From Paremcibacter congregatus (GTDB taxonomy: Bacteria; Pseudomonadota; Alphaproteobacteria; Sphingomonadales; Emcibacteraceae), in assembly GCF_006385135.1 (NCBI RefSeq), contig NZ_CP041025.1, forward strand, positions 2,511,501 to 2,575,500: 64,000 nt of DNA, in the 5' to 3' direction. Of the stretch, positions 42,442 through 51,601 are shown one piece after another. The notes beneath the pieces are model-generated. The model searched no databases and was not told where the DNA came from. It worked only from the letters and a program-made list of their open reading frames with translations. Both the position numbers and the translations under genes were made by a program. Position 1 is the stretch's first letter; the number at the start of each line of letters is the position of its first letter.

Positions 42442-45400
42442 TACCCATTCTCCACGCTCAATAACGCGGCTCTCAAGGCTGCCGGTTCAACCGGCTTTTG
42501 AATCAGCTGAAAACCGGCGGCGCTGATTTTTTCCTGCACCTCCACCGACCGGTCCGCCGTCACGATATAGCCCACCATCCCGGCCCCCATACTTTGCCGC
42601 AGCCTGATCAACAGATCCAGCCCGGTTTCCGGCGTGTCCAGCTGATAATCGACAAAGGCCACATTCAGGGGTTGTCCGGACTGTGCCAGTTTTTCTTTTG
42701 CTTCTGGATAGTCCGCCGCCGTAGTCACCTGACAGTGCCAACGGGTCAGCAGCTTCTCCATCCCGTCCAATATGGTTTTCTCATTATCCACACACAATAC
42801 CGAAAGAGCTGTTTTAGGGGACGGTGGAACATCCTCCTGTCGCGCGCCGGCCACCTGCTCAGGCTGTCCAATACTGAGGGGAACCGAGACACGGAACACT
42901 GACCCCTGCCCTTGCACAGAATGGACCGTAATGCGATGCCCCAGAATTTTAATAATCCTATCCGTAATCGCAAGCCCCAGCCCGAGCCCTTTATCATCTG
43001 AATCCTTACTGTTTTTCAGGCGTTTGAATTCCTGAAAAATAGCTTCATGCTGATCCGCTTCGATACCGGACCCCGTATCCCATATTTCAATGCTCAATTC
43101 GGACGCCTTATGACGGCAACCAACCAGTACCCGCCCCTTTCTGGTGTAACGAATGGCATTGGAAATCAGGTTCTGCAGGACGCTCTGCAACAAACCTTTA
43201 TCGCTGGATATATAGGCCCCGCAATCAATGCTGCGTAACTCAATGTTTTTATCCTGGGCAATGGCCGAGAACTCCACGTTCAGGGCCGTCAAAAGGCTTT
43301 GCACCGGGAAATCTGTGACCTCCGGCGTAATGCCACCCGCATCCAGCTTGGAAATATCCAGCAAGGCGTTGAGCAATCTTTCGGAAGACTTCAGGGATTG
43401 TGATATGTTCTGCACCAAACCATAGGTTTCCGGGTCATGGCCAGCAAGATCCTCTTCCAGGACAGAGGCAAACAATCGCGCCGCATTCAGCGGCTGCAGC
43501 AGATCATGACTGGCTGCGGCGAGGAAACGGGTTTTACTCTGGGTCGCGCTCTCCGCCTGCTGCTTGGCGAGCCGCAAGGCTTCTTCCGTTTCATGACGGG
43601 CAATAATCTCCGCATGCAGTTCGGCATTCAGCCGCGACAGCTCCACAGTCCGTTTTTTGACCCGTACCTCAAGGTTTTCATTCGTGTCTTTCAAGGCCAG
43701 TTCAGCAATGTGGCGATCCGTCACATCCTGATACAGCGCGAAGAACCCCTGAACACGACCCTTTTCATCTTTTTGCGGCACATAGGATACCTGGGTATGA
43801 CGGATGCCTTGCCCTTCCCGGAAAATTTCCAGATCAAAAAGCTGTTTTTCCCCGGCCAGAACCCCCTCTACGTAAGGTTCTCTCTGGCTATAATCCTCCT
43901 CACCCAATACCTCGCGAATATGTTTGCCGATAATCTCTTTTCCGTCTGGATTATAGGCCGCGTGATAGGCTTTGTTGGCAAACCGCAAGCGATAATCCCG
44001 ATCCGTATAGGCGATAATTTCCGGGACATTATCGGTATAAAACCGCATATTTTCTTCATTCTGACGTAACGCATTTTCAATGCGCTTCAATTCGGTGATG
44101 TCAGTAAAGCTGACCACCATACTGCCCCCCGGAATAGGATTCGACAGGATCTGCACCACCTGACCGTTGGGGCGAAACCGTATTCCGCTACGTGGTCGCT
44201 GTTTGCGCCAGTCTTCTTTACGCCGCGTCAGGATGGCTTCCACATCCCCATTGCCATATTCCCCCTGGCGGGCGTTATAACGCACCAGATCTTCCACCGG
44301 GCGGCCAACATAAAGAAAGGTATCCGGGTATCCAAACATCTCTATATATTTCTTGTTCCAGGCCAGAATATTCATTTTTTCGTCAAACACCAACACCGCC
44401 TGCCCGAGGTTTTCGAGGGTCTCTTGTAATATTTCCTTATTAAATTCAAGCTCTTCTGACGCATCGTTAAGAAATCGGACGACATCCTCAATTTGGAAAT
44501 TTGACCCTTTCAGTGTCGATGCAATCAGATGATGAGCCGCCGATGCGCCAATGGCCCGGGCAATCAATCCTTCAACAAACTGTACGAACTGCGCGTCTAT
44601 CCGGTCCGTCGCGGCCAAGGTGCGTCCGGTCGACATATTAAAATCGTCAATTAAGCTGCTGCCTGCCTTCCCGCCGAGAACTTTGGTCACCAGTTTCTTC
44701 AACTCTTCTGTTGTCGTGACCTCTTCCGATGGCGTGATATCCATTGGCTGCATCTTGCCCTGATTGGTGTCAACAAACACCCGGGCTTGTATCTTGTCCA
44801 GCATGCTCGGGTGCGCCCGCCAGGAAAAATAAAGATAGCAGGCCATATTGGCGAGAAAACTAAACACCACCCCGTGAGTCAGTGGATCCATCGCCGTGAT
44901 CCCGAACAATGCCTCCGGCTTCAGCCAGGCGATGCCAAACGGCCCCTGTGCAATCACCATATTATTCAACCACTCAATTCCTGACATGCTGGGTAAAAGC
45001 AGCGTATAGAACCACATAATAAAACCGGCGCTTACTCCATATACCACACCACTCTTATGCCCTTTACGCCACAAAATGGCCCCTAGAATGGCCGGCAGAA
45101 ACTGACTGGCGGCGACAAAAGAGATCAGCCCTATATTCGCCAGCGCATCATCGGAAGAGGCCATATAATAAGCATAGGCCAGCAACATCAGTAAAATGAT
45201 CGACAGGCGTCGGATCACCAGCAACAAGCGGCTGAAATTCTGTTCATCAAGATTGATCAGCTTGAACTTCAAAAACAGCGGCATGGCGATATCATTGCAG
45301 ATCATCGTGCTGAGCGCGATACAGGCAACAATCACCATCCCTGTGGCGGCCGAGAAACCACCAAGATACGTCAGGATCGCCAGAGCTTTATTTTCAAACG

Positions 45401-46379
45401 TAATCGGCAGGCCCAGAACATAGAAATCCGGGTTGTTGACCTTGCCCGCCAGAAGTTCCATGCCCCCCACCACGATGGGAATAAACACCAGACTGATCAA
45501 CAGCAGATAAAGCGGAAACACCCACCGCGCCATACCGACATCATCAGGGCTGTTGTTTTCCACCACCATGACATGAAACTGCCGCGGCAAACAAATGATC
45601 GCCGCCATACTGAGAAACAGCATCGTGAAGAACCGCATGTTAAGCTGGTCGGCCGTAAAAAGCCCTCGTGTTTCGTTCAGGAGATGCAAATGGCCCAGAA
45701 CATCCCCGACCCCGTCCATCAGGTAAAAGGTAACAAACAGCCCCACCGCCATCAACGCCACAAGTTTGATAATTGATTCAAAGGCGATCGCCTGGATCAA
45801 CCCCCGGTGATGTTCCGTCGCATCAATATGCCGGGTGCCAAACATGATGGAAAAAAAGGCCAGCACCAAGGCCACAAAGAGTGCTTTGCTGTTTGCGGAT
45901 GCCGTCACCGTCGACAAGAATTCAATTTCCGACGCGTCGGACAAAATCTGGAAGGTGGTGGCGATGGATTTCAGCTGAAGCGCGATATAAGGCAGCGAAC
46001 CAATCACGGCCAGACAGGCAATCATTGTCGCAAGATTCTGGCTTTTGCCATAACGGGCCGAAATAAAGTCGGCAATCGAGGATGTATGTTGATGTTGGCC
46101 GGTCACGACAAGACGTTTTATAAATTTATGACCAAACAGAATAACCAGCAGCGGCCCGAGATAAATAGTAAAAAAACCGAGGCCCTGGGATGTTGCCGAC
46201 CCCGCCGCCCCGTAATAGGTCCAGGAAGAACAGTAGACCGCAAGCGACAGGCTGTAAATCAGGGCGCGGGTGAACGGTTTTTGCGGGACATTGCGGTTTT
46301 GATCTCCATGACGCGCCACCAGAAACAGGCACCCCATATAGCCCAATGAAATCAGAACAATTACCCAGCCTTGCAACAT
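42438..46379 (-). CDS. crbS: symporter-type hybrid sensor histidine kinase, CrbS type
   Basis: The 1313-aa membrane kinase begins with a sodium:solute-symporter (SLC5) domain of about 12-13 helices (residues 1-500). It continues with linker and PAS domains (about 650-900), a HisKA domain with the phospho-accepting His near residue 945 (AAASHDLLQPLNAARLF), an HATPase domain (GLGLGLAITDRI) and a C-terminal receiver with Asp in AFVDYQLD. This is the CrbS/NahK-like layout. In characterised cases the transporter-like part senses the substrate and the kinase works through CrbR to switch on acs. Convergent to crbR with overlapping stop codons (CTAA at 42438-42441). Confidence 0.92.
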   Translation of the reverse strand: MLQGWVIVLISLGYMGCLFLVARHGDQNRNVPQKPFTRALIYSLSLAVYCSSWTYYGAAGSATSQGLGFFTIYLGPLLVILFGHKFIKRLVVTGQHQHTSSIADFISARYGKSQNLATMIACLAVIGSLPYIALQLKSIATTFQILSDASEIEFLSTVTASANSKALFVALVLAFFSIMFGTRHIDATEHHRGLIQAIAFESIIKLVALMAVGLFVTFYLMDGVGDVLGHLHLLNETRGLFTADQLNMRFFTMLFLSMAAIICLPRQFHVMVVENNSPDDVGMARWVFPLYLLLISLVFIPIVVGGMELLAGKVNNPDFYVLGLPITFENKALAILTYLGGFSAATGMVIVACIALSTMICNDIAMPLFLKFKLINLDEQNFSRLLLVIRRLSIILLMLLAYAYYMASSDDALANIGLISFVAASQFLPAILGAILWRKGHKSGVVYGVSAGFIMWFYTLLLPSMSGIEWLNNMVIAQGPFGIAWLKPEALFGITAMDPLTHGVVFSFLANMACYLYFSWRAHPSMLDKIQARVFVDTNQGKMQPMDITPSEEVTTTEELKKLVTKVLGGKAGSSLIDDFNMSTGRTLAATDRIDAQFVQFVEGLIARAIGASAAHHLIASTLKGSNFQIEDVVRFLNDASEELEFNKEILQETLENLGQAVLVFDEKMNILAWNKKYIEMFGYPDTFLYVGRPVEDLVRYNARQGEYGNGDVEAILTRRKEDWRKQRPRSGIRFRPNGQVVQILSNPIPGGSMVVSFTDITELKRIENALRQNEENMRFYTDNVPEIIAYTDRDYRLRFANKAYHAAYNPDGKEIIGKHIREVLGEEDYSQREPYVEGVLAGEKQLFDLEIFREGQGIRHTQVSYVPQKDEKGRVQGFFALYQDVTDRHIAELALKDTNENLEVRVKKRTVELSRLNAELHAEIIARHETEEALRLAKQQAESATQSKTRFLAAASHDLLQPLNAARLFASVLEEDLAGHDPETYGLVQNISQSLKSSERLLNALLDISKLDAGGITPEVTDFPVQSLLTALNVEFSAIAQDKNIELRSIDCGAYISSDKGLLQSVLQNLISNAIRYTRKGRVLVGCRHKASELSIEIWDTGSGIEADQHEAIFQEFKRLKNSKDSDDKGLGLGLAITDRIIKILGHRITVHSVQGQGSVFRVSVPLSIGQPEQVAGARQEDVPPSPKTALSVLCVDNEKTILDGMEKLLTRWHCQVTTAADYPEAKEKLAQSGQPLNVAFVDYQLDTPETGLDLLIRLRQSMGAGMVGYIVTADRSVEVQEKISAAGFQLIQKPVEPAALRAALLSVENGY

Positions 46380-46420
46380 CTATGGCGCCTCTGTACTTTT
46401 GTTTATATCCCGCCCTTCTC

Positions 46421-46645
46421 TTACCCCAACAAATGATTCATGAAGCGCACGATAATACCCAGGATCAGAACATAGAGCCCAATCCGGTTGAGAAGATATT
46501 CCACTTTGGTCAGGTCAAGTTTCTGAAACCAGATCTTTTTCAGCAGTCCCTTATCCTGGGTCCTGCGATAATATTTGATCAGAGAAACCACCATAAACAA
46601 GACCCCCAGAATAACCAGACCATGTTCCGCGATCTCATATGACAT
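46421..46645 (-). CDS. small membrane protein between kinase and symporter genes
   Basis: The 74-aa protein has two hydrophobic helices (about residues 5-22 and 53-70) joined by a basic loop (YYRRTQDKGLLKKIWFQKLDLTKVEY). I recognise no named family. It is encoded 41 bp upstream of crbS on the same strand and after the terminator-like hairpin of actP, so it is probably co-transcribed with crbS and might be an accessory of the kinase. No function is known to me. Confidence 0.65.
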   Translation of the reverse strand: MSYEIAEHGLVILGVLFMVVSLIKYYRRTQDKGLLKKIWFQKLDLTKVEYLLNRIGLYVLILGIIVRFMNHLLG

Positions 46646-46688
46646 ACGATCAAACTCCTCAATAATTACTGTAGGCTTTAAAGCAGAG

Positions 46689-46718
46689 ATAAGGCAAGCC
46701 TTCTCAGGCTTGCCTTAT
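46689..46718 (-). terminator. hairpin after actP
   Basis: ATAAGGCAAGCC (46689-46700) and GGCTTGCCTTAT (46707-46718) form a perfect 12-bp stem with a 6-nt loop, 20 nt after the actP stop codon. The following sequence is only partly T-rich. It separates the symporter unit from the small membrane gene and crbS. Confidence 0.7.
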
Positions 46719-46737
46719 CCATTAAATGTCGACGCCT

Positions 46738-48522
46738 CTAATGCGCCAGGTGGTGATGGTAGGACGCACCGGCCCCTTTCGGAATGCGAATGCTTTCCAC
46801 CATATCCTGAACATCCTGTGGCGGCGCGGCGGTTACCCGACTGACCCCGTATGCCACAACAAAGTTCACAATCATGCCAAAGGTTCCGATACCTTCCGGT
46901 GAGATCCCCAGCAACCAGTGGGCGGCGTTATTGTCGCCCGGGTTGATGAACTTGAAGTAGATGATGTAAATCGAGGTAAACAGAATACCGCTGACCATAC
47001 CGGCGATGGCCCCCTCCTTGTTCATCCGTTTGGAGAAAATCCCCATGATGATGATCGGGAAGAAAGACGATGCCGCAAGACCAAAGGCAAAGGCCACCAC
47101 CTGCGCCACGAAGCCGGGCGGGTTGATGCCAAAATAACCGGCAATCGCGATCGCCACAGCCGCCGCCATACGGGCGAACATCAGTTCCTGCTTATCAGTG
47201 ATATTCGGCAACAGGATCTTCTTGAACAAATCATGAGAGATCGATGTCGAGATCACCAGCAGCAAGCCCGCCGCTGTTGACAACGCCGCCGCCAGTCCCC
47301 CGGCCGCGACCAGGGCAATCACCCAATTGGGCAGACCGGCAATCTCCGGATTGGCCAGAACAATAATATCCCGGTCAATATACAGTTCGTTAGCGCCGTC
47401 CGTTGGTGCATTATGCAACAAACGTTGACCATGCACGCCCCGGGCTTCAGAGAAATTCGGTTTGCCGACAAAAGGCGCGCCTTTCACATACTGGATCTTG
47501 CCATCGTTATTCTTGTCAAGCCAACCAATCAGACTGCTGTCTTCCCAGTTTTTAAACCATTCCGGGGTTGCCGTATATTCGGCGTTACTGACCGTATTGA
47601 TCAGATTCACCCGGGCAAAAGACGCAATCGCAGGCGCAGAAGTATAAAGAATAGCAATCAGAACCAGAGCATAACCGGCAGAAATCCGCGCATCCCGCAC
47701 CCGTGGTACAGTGAAGAAGCGGATGATCACATGCGGCAGACCCGCTGTACCCACCATCAAAGCAGCCGTGATAAAGAAAATATCAATGGTCGATTTGGTG
47801 CCGTCCGTATAGGTGCCAAAGCCAAGTTCCTCGCTAAGCCCATCAAGTTTGTCGAGCAGATACACGCCAGAACCGTCATTCAGGGTGCTGCCAAACCCGA
47901 GCTGCGGGATCGGATTGTCGGTCATCAGGATCGAAATAAAGATCGCCGGCACCATGAAGGCAAAAATCAACACGCAATATTGCGCCACCTGGGTATAAGT
48001 AATGCCCTTCATCCCGCCGAGCACGGCATAAAAGAACACAACCGTCATGCCGATCAAAACGCCTGTCTCAATCTCCACTTCCAGAAAGCGGGAAAAAACA
48101 ATACCCACACCGCGCATCTGACCTGCTACATAGGTAAAGGAAACGAAGATCGCACAGACCACCGCCACCAGACGGGCCGTATCAGAATAATAACGGTCCC
48201 CTACGAAATCCGGTACAGTAAACTTGCCAAATTTACGCAGATAAGGGGCAAGCAACAAGGCCAGCAAAACATATCCGCCGGTCCAGCCCATCAGATACAT
48301 GCCGCCGTCCCGGCCCATGAAGGAAATCAGACCCGCCATGGAAATAAAAGACGCCGCAGACATCCAGTCCGCCGCAGTCGCCATACCATTGGCCAAAGGA
48401 TGAACCCCGCCGCCAGCCACATAAAATTCATCCGTCGATCCCGCCCGGGACCATACGGCAATACCGATATAGAGCGCAAAAGTCAGCCCAACGATAATAT
48501 AGGTTAAGGTTTGTACATCCAT
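46738..48522 (-). CDS. actP: sodium:solute symporter large subunit (ActP-like, VC_2705 subfamily)
   Basis: The 594-aa inner-membrane carrier has the 13-helix SLC5 fold. GVGIVFSRFLEV and GGMKGITYTQVAQY belong to the family core. A polar insertion of about 75 residues (roughly 315-390, NWEDSSLIGWLDKNNDGKI) looks like an external loop and resembles an EF-hand-like DKNNDGK. The gene for the DUF4212 small subunit lies 2 bp upstream. This pairing defines the two-component symporter group for acetate or other short monocarboxylates. A His-rich C-terminus (YHHHLAH) is unusual. Together with acs and CrbR/S it forms an acetate uptake and activation module. Confidence 0.9.
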   Translation of the reverse strand: MDVQTLTYIIVGLTFALYIGIAVWSRAGSTDEFYVAGGGVHPLANGMATAADWMSAASFISMAGLISFMGRDGGMYLMGWTGGYVLLALLLAPYLRKFGKFTVPDFVGDRYYSDTARLVAVVCAIFVSFTYVAGQMRGVGIVFSRFLEVEIETGVLIGMTVVFFYAVLGGMKGITYTQVAQYCVLIFAFMVPAIFISILMTDNPIPQLGFGSTLNDGSGVYLLDKLDGLSEELGFGTYTDGTKSTIDIFFITAALMVGTAGLPHVIIRFFTVPRVRDARISAGYALVLIAILYTSAPAIASFARVNLINTVSNAEYTATPEWFKNWEDSSLIGWLDKNNDGKIQYVKGAPFVGKPNFSEARGVHGQRLLHNAPTDGANELYIDRDIIVLANPEIAGLPNWVIALVAAGGLAAALSTAAGLLLVISTSISHDLFKKILLPNITDKQELMFARMAAAVAIAIAGYFGINPPGFVAQVVAFAFGLAASSFFPIIIMGIFSKRMNKEGAIAGMVSGILFTSIYIIYFKFINPGDNNAAHWLLGISPEGIGTFGMIVNFVVAYGVSRVTAAPPQDVQDMVESIRIPKGAGASYHHHLAH

Positions 48523-48524
48523 TT

Positions 48525-48881
48525 TTAAGCGCCTTTCTTATCGTCAACTTCTGAAATAGACTCGATGAAGCTTTCCTCGTGATGATAATATTCCTCATCC
48601 TCGACATAAACATCGTCCCCTTCATCGACACCATACTTCCGGTCCATTTTGTTCATTTTGACGACATAGATAAAAATCAGGACGACAAAGACATAGATTG
48701 CCCCCTGTTGCGCCATCCAGAACCCGAGCTTGAACCCAAAGAACCTGATGTTGTTCAATTCATCGGCAAATAAAATCCCCATTCCGAATGAAACCACGAA
48801 CCAAACCGCCAGAAGAGACAACATCAATCTGATGTTTTCCTTCCAGTAGGCCTGGGCATTTTCCTTTTGCAAAGCATTCAT
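48525..48881 (-). CDS. DUF4212 small subunit of the sodium:solute symporter
   Basis: The 118-aa protein has two membrane helices (about residues 20-38 and 56-74), the conserved YWKENIRLMLSLLAVWFVVSF and GFWMAQQGAIYVFVVLIFIY blocks of DUF4212, and an acidic C-terminal tail (about 85-118, rich in Asp/Glu with YYHHEE). In known cases it is needed for the large subunit to work. The stop codon lies 2 bp before the ATG of the large subunit, so the two are translated together. The 270-bp region upstream is shared with divergent prpE and I see no clear operator in it. Confidence 0.92.
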   Translation of the reverse strand: MNALQKENAQAYWKENIRLMLSLLAVWFVVSFGMGILFADELNNIRFFGFKLGFWMAQQGAIYVFVVLIFIYVVKMNKMDRKYGVDEGDDVYVEDEEYYHHEESFIESISEVDDKKGA

Positions 48882-49153
48882 GAGAAGCCACCCTAATTGT
48901 TGTTATAAAAAAGTCTGCCCCTGAACTCTATCAAACTGTCCCGCCGCTTTACAGCTAACTTTAGTCTAAGACCCCACAACCATCTGGCTGCAAACAGTTT
49001 TTGAAACTTACCGTCCAAAACTAACCTGTAATCAGCGTCAATTTCCGACAGGTTAAGGGTCTGAAATCCATATCATCCGTTAGTCGCATAGAAAGACACC
49101 TCCCGTTGATCTAAAATAGCAGCAGGAACACATCGAATGTCATGGAGACCCCA

Positions 49154-51046
49154 ATGAAGGCAACATATCAGGAAATCTATCAGGCATGGCAATCGGACCC
49201 TGACGGGTTTTGGGCCGACGCCGCGAAATCCATTACCTGGAACAAGCCTTATGACAACATTCGGGACGACAGCAGGGCGCCATTTTATAGCTGGTTCCCG
49301 GGCGGTGAAGTCAATGTCTGTTATAACGCCGTGGACCGTCATGTGGCGCAAGGACGTGGCCCCCAGACCGCCCTGATCTATGACAGCCCGGTCGCCAACG
49401 TTAAACAACATTATAGCTACCAGGATCTTCTGGAAAAAGTGTCAAAACTCGCCGGAGGCCTAGCTTCTCTCGGGGTGACCAAAGGCGACCGCGTGGTAAT
49501 TTATATGCCGATGATCCCGGAGGCCGTCTTCACCATGCTGGCCTGCGCCCGCATTGGCGCCATTCATTCTGTTGTCTTTGGTGGTTTTGCCGATACGGAA
49601 CTGGCCAAACGCATTGATGACGCCAAGCCGAAAATCATCGTCTCCGCATCCGGTGGCATCGAACCTACCCATCAGGTGCCTTATAAACCACTGCTCGACA
49701 GCGCCGTGACCCACGCCCGCCACAAAGTGGACCATTGTGTTATTTTTGAACGCCCTGGACTGGAAGTAGACCTCAACGGCCCCCGGGATATCGACGGGCA
49801 TCATCTGATGGACAACGCTGATCCCGTTCCCTGCGTGCCCGTCGCCTCCGGGCATCCGCTGTATATCCTCTATACCTCCGGCACCACAGGCGTACCCAAG
49901 GGGGTCGTGCGCGACAGTGCCGGATATATGGTGGCGTTAAGTTGGTCCATGCCGCATGTATATGGTGTCGAGTCCGGGGACGTCTATTGGGCCGCGTCTG
50001 ACATTGGCTGGGTGGTCGGGCATTCCTATATCGTGTATGCCCCCTTGCTGCAAGGCTGCACCACAGTCCTGTTCGAAGGCAAGCCGGTGGGCACGCCCGA
50101 TGCCGGTACTTTTTGGCGGGTCATTGAAGACTATCACGTCAATGTGCTGTTTACCGCACCGACCGCGCTACGCGCCATCAAACGCGAAGATCCCGCCGGT
50201 GACCATGTCAGGAAATATGATCTATCGTCTTTAAGAAGCCTGTTTCTCGCAGGAGAACGTGCTGACCCGGACAGCATAAAATGGGCCGAAACCCACTTGT
50301 CGCGTCCGGTTATAGACCATTGGTGGCAGACGGAAACCGGCTGGCCCGCCGCAGCGAATTTCGCCGGGTTAGAGCTCATGCCGGTGAAGTATGGCAGCGC
50401 CGGTCTGCCGGTGCCCGGGTATGAAATCTGCATCCTCGACGATCATGACCGGAAACGCCCCGCCGGTGAAACCGGTGATGTGGCGATTAAACTGCCTTTA
50501 CCACCCGGATGTCTGCCGACCCTGTGGCAGAAGGATGACCATTATCAGACGTCTTATCTTGCCGACCATAAGGGCTATTACGCCACGGGGGATGCGGGCT
50601 TTATCGACGCGGATGGCTATGTCCATATCATGAGCCGCACCGACGACATCATCAATGTCGCTGGCCACAGGTTGTCCACCGGCGGGATCGAAGAAGCCGT
50701 CGGCGCCGCCCCCTCTGTGGCGGAGTGCGCCGTGGTTGGCATGAAAGACGACCTGAAAGGCATGGTGCCCCTGGCTTTCGTCGTGCTCTATCCCGGCAAC
50801 AGCGCCGCGCCAGAGGCCATCGCCAAAGAAGTTATCACCGTTGTGCGTGAGAAAATAGGCCCCGTCGCGGCCTTAAAAACGGTAATTCCGGTCAAACGCC
50901 TGCCCAAAACCCGTTCCGGCAAGATCCTGCGCGCGACCTTACGTAAAATCGCCGATCATGAGGAATTTGTCGTCCCGGCGACGATTGATGATCCATGCAT
51001 ACTGGATGAAATCCGCCGTAACCTGACCCAACACGGGATGGATTAA
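49154..51046 (+). CDS. prpE: propionyl-CoA synthetase
   Basis: The 630-aa AMP-forming acyl-CoA ligase is related to Acs but shows PrpE features: TSGTTGVPKGVVRDSAGY and the FLAGERADPDSI...DHWWQTETGWP block. The C-terminal GKILRATLRKI contains the Lys acetylated in the family. It activates propionate and probably acetate or other short acids. The ATG at 49154 has GGAG 7 nt upstream and is preferred to the ATG at 49142. No methylcitrate-cycle genes are present in the window. It is divergent from the DUF4212/ActP genes. Confidence 0.93.
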   Translation: MKATYQEIYQAWQSDPDGFWADAAKSITWNKPYDNIRDDSRAPFYSWFPGGEVNVCYNAVDRHVAQGRGPQTALIYDSPVANVKQHYSYQDLLEKVSKLAGGLASLGVTKGDRVVIYMPMIPEAVFTMLACARIGAIHSVVFGGFADTELAKRIDDAKPKIIVSASGGIEPTHQVPYKPLLDSAVTHARHKVDHCVIFERPGLEVDLNGPRDIDGHHLMDNADPVPCVPVASGHPLYILYTSGTTGVPKGVVRDSAGYMVALSWSMPHVYGVESGDVYWAASDIGWVVGHSYIVYAPLLQGCTTVLFEGKPVGTPDAGTFWRVIEDYHVNVLFTAPTALRAIKREDPAGDHVRKYDLSSLRSLFLAGERADPDSIKWAETHLSRPVIDHWWQTETGWPAAANFAGLELMPVKYGSAGLPVPGYEICILDDHDRKRPAGETGDVAIKLPLPPGCLPTLWQKDDHYQTSYLADHKGYYATGDAGFIDADGYVHIMSRTDDIINVAGHRLSTGGIEEAVGAAPSVAECAVVGMKDDLKGMVPLAFVVLYPGNSAAPEAIAKEVITVVREKIGPVAALKTVIPVKRLPKTRSGKILRATLRKIADHEEFVVPATIDDPCILDEIRRNLTQHGMD

Positions 51047-51145
51047 CGACGGCATATATTCCTGACTGAGAGCGTTAAAGTAACATCAAGCCCAGGGAGA
51101 AGCGGTGAAATTTAAAAATATTCAGGGAGGGACTACACCCGTTTT

Positions 51146-51601
51146 TCACGCGTCTGCTTTGGGGAGCAGCGCCGCAGAAAACCAGAAGTCATTCAACTGT
51201 TGAATAGAATCCATAAATCCCACCAGATTGACAGGCTTTTGTACATAACAGTTGGCGCCCAGCGCGTAACAGTCTTCAATGTCTTTCTGATCATCAGACG
51301 TCGTCAGGACAATGACCGGAATTCGCCTCAGAACAGGATCATCCTTGATGGTTTTCAGAACACCCCGGCCATCAGTGCCCGGCATGTTCAAATCCAGCAA
51401 AACAACATGCGGCGCAGGCGATGTTTTCGGATCCTTATATTTGCCCCGTCGGTATAAATAATCAAGCGCCTCATCGCCGCCTTCACACCGTACGAGCTCA
51501 TTTTTAAAGCCGGACTTGATAAAGGCGCGTTTGGTTATTTCATAATCCACCGGACTATCTTCAACCAGTAAAATAAGAGGTTCGGGGCATTCACAACTCA
51601 C
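51146..51601 (-). CDS. single-domain response regulator (Rcp1-like)
   Basis: The 151-aa protein is a receiver domain only. The phospho-acceptor Asp is at about residue 70 (VVLLDLNMPG), the acidic pair at 14-15 (LLVEDSPVDY) and the conserved Lys in CYVQKPVN near 120. The VEDSPVDYEITKRAF start and the YLYRRGKY block are typical of Rcp1-type regulators that pair with phytochrome-like kinases. The ATG overlaps the stop codon of the CHASE kinase gene (ATGA, 51598-51601), so it is its probable partner. With no output domain, the signal must pass to another protein. Confidence 0.92.
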   Translation of the reverse strand: MSCECPEPLILLVEDSPVDYEITKRAFIKSGFKNELVRCEGGDEALDYLYRRGKYKDPKTSPAPHVVLLDLNMPGTDGRGVLKTIKDDPVLRRIPVIVLTTSDDQKDIEDCYALGANCYVQKPVNLVGFMDSIQQLNDFWFSAALLPKADA

